A DNA stretch of 64,000 bases, from NCBI RefSeq assembly GCF_004123905.1, contig NZ_MZXW01000033.1:1-64000 (forward strand), read 5' to 3'. Positions 61,322-64,000 of this stretch are shown here, in pieces. The position numbers and the translations under genes are program-made. This DNA is from Bradyrhizobium betae (GTDB taxonomy: Bacteria; Pseudomonadota; Alphaproteobacteria; Rhizobiales; Xanthobacteraceae). The notes below the pieces were generated by a model. That model had not been told where the DNA came from. It did not search any database and saw nothing but the letters and a program-made list of their open reading frames with translations. The number at the start of each line of letters is the position of its first letter. The first letter of the stretch is position 1.

Positions 61322-62898
61322 AGCTCGATCCCTTTGTCGTCGAGGTCATCCGGCACGGGCTTTCCGCCGCGGCCGAGGAAATGAGCCTGGTGATGACGCG
61401 CTCGGCGCGCTCACCTCTGCTGCGCGAAGCCGGGGACCTGTCGTCGGCGATCACCGACGGCCATGGTGGCCTGGTCGGGCAGGGCCGCGACATCCCGATT
61501 CATCTCGGCGCGATGGCCTACACCATCCCCGAGCTGCTGAAGGTCATGCCGCGCGAAAACCTGAACGACGGCGACGTGGTGATCTACAATGTCGGCGCGC
61601 TCGGCGGCAATCACCTCAACGACGTCAAGGTCGTGCGCCCGGTCTTCGTCGACGGCGAGATCGTGGCCTTCGCGGTCAGCCTCGCGCACTGGCCTGATAT
61701 CGGCGGCACCTGGCCCGGCAGCTATTTTGCAAAAGCCATCGACACCTTTCAGGAGGCGATGCGAATTCCGCCGGTGCTGATCGCGACTGCGGCCGGCGTC
61801 AACACGCCGATCGTGCAGCTGCTCAAGGCCAACGTGCGCGATCCTGAGTCCTGCGAGGGCGATCTGCTCGCCCAGATCGCTGCGACCAAGGCCGGTGAGA
61901 AGCGTATCGTCGAGCTCTGCCGCGAGCACGGCAAGGCGGTGTTCACGGCAACACAGTCGCGCCTGCACGATCTCTCCGAAATCGAGATGCGCGAAGCGAT
62001 CCGCGCGCTGCCCGATGGCGTCTACGAGGGCGAGGATCATCTCGACGATGGCAGCGTCAACAACGCGCCGGCCCGGATTCACGTCAAGATCACCATCGCA
62101 CGCGACGAGGCGATCTTCGATCTCTCCGGAAGCTGCGACCGCGTCTCGAACTTCTGCAACACCACGCCGTTCATGGCGCGCTCGGCGGTCGCCTATGCCG
62201 CGCGGATCATGAGCGGGCAAGATATGCACCAGAACGCAGGCGCGCTGCGGCCTCTGACCATCATCACGCGCCCGGGCTCGATCCTGGAGCCGGGCTGGAT
62301 GGCCTCCGTTGCCGCCGGCAACCACGAGACCTCCATGCGCATCGTCGATGCGATTTTTCGCGCGATGCAGGACACCATCCCGGAGCGCCTGTCGGCTGGC
62401 GGCGCGACAACTGCAGGTGTGCTGTTCTTTGCCGAACCTCGGCCGAACGGCTCCTGGAAGATGCTCTATGAGGTTCACGGTGGCGGCGAAGGCGCGCGTC
62501 ATGACCGGGCTGGAATGTCGGCGACGCGGGTGCATCTGTCCAACACGTCGAACACGCCGGTCGAGGTGATCGAGGCGAGCTACGCAATCCGCCTCGAGCA
62601 GCAGGCCATTCGCTGGAATTCCGGCGGCGCCGGCGCGCATCGCGGCGGTGACGGCTCGATTCGCACCTATCGCATCCTGGCGCCCTCGATGCACCTGACC
62701 ACCTGCATCGAGCGCATGGTGATCGCGCCGTTCGGCATGCAGGGCGGAGAACCGGGCAAGGCGTGCCGCATCTCGCTGATCCGGCGGGGCGCGAACGTCG
62801 CCATCGACGGCAAATCGAACCTGGTGTTGCAGCAAGACGATCTCGTCACGATCGAGATGTGCGGCGGCGGTGGCTACGGCGCCGCGGCTGCGGAGTGA
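61318..62898 (+). CDS. hyuB: Hydantoinase/oxoprolinase subunit B (HyuB-type)
   Basis: 526 residues; ATGA overlap with hyuA. EEMSLVMTRSARSPLLREAG, DGHGGLVGQGRDIPIHLGAM and GGNHLNDVKVVRPVF are the hallmark HyuB motifs, and the C-terminal QQDDLVTIEMCGGGGYG is typical. Forms the active complex with subunit A. Followed 11 bases later by an aminotransferase gene. Confidence 0.9.
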   Translation: MKLDPFVVEVIRHGLSAAAEEMSLVMTRSARSPLLREAGDLSSAITDGHGGLVGQGRDIPIHLGAMAYTIPELLKVMPRENLNDGDVVIYNVGALGGNHLNDVKVVRPVFVDGEIVAFAVSLAHWPDIGGTWPGSYFAKAIDTFQEAMRIPPVLIATAAGVNTPIVQLLKANVRDPESCEGDLLAQIAATKAGEKRIVELCREHGKAVFTATQSRLHDLSEIEMREAIRALPDGVYEGEDHLDDGSVNNAPARIHVKITIARDEAIFDLSGSCDRVSNFCNTTPFMARSAVAYAARIMSGQDMHQNAGALRPLTIITRPGSILEPGWMASVAAGNHETSMRIVDAIFRAMQDTIPERLSAGGATTAGVLFFAEPRPNGSWKMLYEVHGGGEGARHDRAGMSATRVHLSNTSNTPVEVIEASYAIRLEQQAIRWNSGGAGAHRGGDGSIRTYRILAPSMHLTTCIERMVIAPFGMQGGEPGKACRISLIRRGANVAIDGKSNLVLQQDDLVTIEMCGGGGYGAAAAE

Positions 62899-62909
62899 GG
62901 GGACCCGCG

Positions 62910-64000
62910 ATGAGCAAATTGTTGCGAACCGGACTGAACGCTGGCGACAGCGCGCCCATGGCCGTGGTCGGCGGCGAGGGCGTCTACTTTCATTTGTCGG
63001 ATGGTCGCAAACTGATCGACGGCAGCAACACCGGCGGCGGCCTTGGCCATCGGCACCCCGCGATGGTGGAAGCGATCCGTCGCGCGGCCGATACGCCGGT
63101 CGTGAACGAAGGCTGGACTTGGATCGGGCGCGAGCAGGCCGCCGATGATCTGATGGCCACCGCATTCGCGGGCGAAGAGGATTGGGTCGGCGCGGTGCGT
63201 TTCTGCATCAGCGGCAGCGAGGCCAACGACATGGCACTGTCGCTGTGCCAGGCGCTGACGCAGCGCTCGGCGCTGGCGACGCGCGAGCGCGCCTATCACG
63301 GCATCACCGGCCTGTCGCGCAGCATGACGGTGCAGCCGCAATGGCATGGCGGTCTCGCCGTGCACGCCGGTGGCTCAAAACTGCCGGCGCCGATGGCGCC
63401 GGCGCGGGTTCTTCCTGCGCCGGATGGCGCGATCTACGGTGCGCCTGCCAACAACACCCCGCCGAGCGAATATCTGGCGGATGCCGCGCGGCTGCTCTCG
63501 GACACCGCGGCAACGATTATCGACTACACCCAGGGCGGCATCTACTACGACGGCGCCTATCAGGACGAGGTGGCGCGCTATGCCCGCGAGGCGAGTTCGT
63601 ACTGGATCGCGGACGAGGTCGTCACCGGCGCGGGCCGCGCGGGGCGCTGGTTCGCGTTTCAGGGCGCCGAGAGCCGCCCGGATATCGTGACGCTCGGAAA
63701 ATCGCTCGGCGGCGGTGCGGCTGCGGTCGCTGCGGTCGTGGTCTCGAAAGACATCGTCGAGCGGCTCAAGGGCTCGAGTTGGCAGAACTACGGCACGCTG
63801 CGCGGCCACCCGATCAGCATGGCCGCCGTGAGCGCCTATCTGAAGGTCGTCACCGACGAGAAGATCCTCGCGCACGTGCAGATGCTCGAAGCGCTGTTCA
63901 CGCGCCGTCTGCTCGCGATCGCGCAAAAACATCCGAGCGTGCAGCGCGTGGCGGGGCAGGGGCTGCACTGGACGGTGGAGTTGCACGGCCCGGACTGGCG
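62910..64000 (+). CDS. Class III PLP-dependent aminotransferase, cut by window edge
   Basis: At least 363 residues from the ATG at 62910 (MSKLLRTGLNAGD), still open at 64000. Class III features: DGSNTGGGLGHRHPAMVEAI, FCISGSEANDMALSL for cofactor binding, SSYWIADEVVTGAGRAGRWF with the conserved aspartate, and LGKSLGGGAAAVAAVV with the PLP lysine. It resembles glutamate-1-semialdehyde aminomutase/omega-aminotransferases. In the hyuAB operon it could transaminate the amino acid released by ring hydrolysis. Confidence 0.9.
   Translation, partial: MSKLLRTGLNAGDSAPMAVVGGEGVYFHLSDGRKLIDGSNTGGGLGHRHPAMVEAIRRAADTPVVNEGWTWIGREQAADDLMATAFAGEEDWVGAVRFCISGSEANDMALSLCQALTQRSALATRERAYHGITGLSRSMTVQPQWHGGLAVHAGGSKLPAPMAPARVLPAPDGAIYGAPANNTPPSEYLADAARLLSDTAATIIDYTQGGIYYDGAYQDEVARYAREASSYWIADEVVTGAGRAGRWFAFQGAESRPDIVTLGKSLGGGAAAVAAVVVSKDIVERLKGSSWQNYGTLRGHPISMAAVSAYLKVVTDEKILAHVQMLEALFTRRLLAIAQKHPSVQRVAGQGLHWTVELHGPDW

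Noticed and set aside
59147..63165. Long minus-strand open frames opposite hyuA and hyuB
   Set aside because: The plus-strand frames carry clear HyuA/HyuB motifs; the antisense products show none.
1..64000. CRISPR arrays, rRNA and tRNA genes
   Set aside because: Looked for regularly spaced repeats and conserved RNA segments; none recognised by eye. A covariance-model scan would be needed to exclude small RNAs.

Overview
The window is about 64 kb of GC-rich DNA with the style of an alphaproteobacterial, most likely Bradyrhizobium-type, soil genome. The clues are an Omp25/Omp31-like barrel protein typical of Bradyrhizobiaceae, strong G/C third-position bias, many ATGA-type gene overlaps, many solute-import systems next to LysR/GntR/AraC/LacI regulators, a palindromic intergenic element of a rhizobial kind, and an IS fragment at the left edge. 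The genus is an inference from gene content; no rRNA or housekeeping marker is present. Nearly every gene belongs to uptake, breakdown or local regulation of small organic molecules.

Layout. 1-127: 5' end of a transposase and the end of its IS. 369-4375: an NTF2-like protein, an outer-membrane protein, and a LysR-controlled NTF2-like/SDR pair. 4660-10091 (minus): GntR regulator, a racemase-fold protein without its cysteines, and a four-gene polyamine-type ABC importer. 10291-15068 (plus): a TauABC-like importer, a maleate-isomerase-like protein and a dihydropyrimidinase/hydantoinase. 15096-18744 (minus): an orphan Bug/TctC receptor, a siderophore-interacting-type flavoprotein, a methyltransferase and an AraC regulator.

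18798 is near the start of the best-defined system: 18845-31240 matches the furan-carboxylate (hmf) pathway: LysR regulator, hmfG (UbiX), hmfF (UbiD), AraC regulator, hmfA-B-C (molybdenum 2-furoyl-CoA dehydrogenase), hmfD (furoyl-CoA synthetase), hmfE (2-oxoglutaroyl-CoA hydrolase) and an MFS permease. Together they would decarboxylate 2,5-furandicarboxylate to 2-furoate, activate it to the CoA ester, hydroxylate it and release 2-oxoglutarate. HmfA carries an extra C-terminal CoxG-like domain. No HmfH-type HMF oxidase is present in the cluster.

31466-46096 is a LacI-controlled divergon that I cannot match to a known pathway. Two operons leave a 186-bp region holding two operators that are exact reverse complements of each other. 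The left arm encodes LacI, a tautomerase, acyl-CoA dehydrogenase, class I CoA-transferase, MaoC hydratase and an amino-acid-type binding protein. The right arm encodes a DapA/NAL-fold lyase, CaiB-type CoA-transferase, another acyl-CoA dehydrogenase, two hot-dog proteins, a second DapA-like lyase, a small barrel protein, a paralogous binding protein with permease and ATPase, and a third DapA-like lyase.

46093-64000 is a nitrogen-compound catabolic region. The minus strand has an NMT1/THI5-type ABC importer with a class II aldolase-like protein and an NtaA-type flavin monooxygenase. The plus strand has a GntR regulator, an SDR lacking the usual lysine, an aminotransferase, an alpha/beta hydrolase, an N-carbamoylase-type amidohydrolase and a flavin reductase; then a MocR regulator, HyuA and HyuB (hydantoinase/oxoprolinase) and a class III aminotransferase cut by the right edge. 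A plausible reading is import of a cyclic imide or ureide-like molecule, flavin-dependent oxidation, amide hydrolysis and transamination; the substrate is unknown. No rRNA, tRNA or CRISPR array was recognised.
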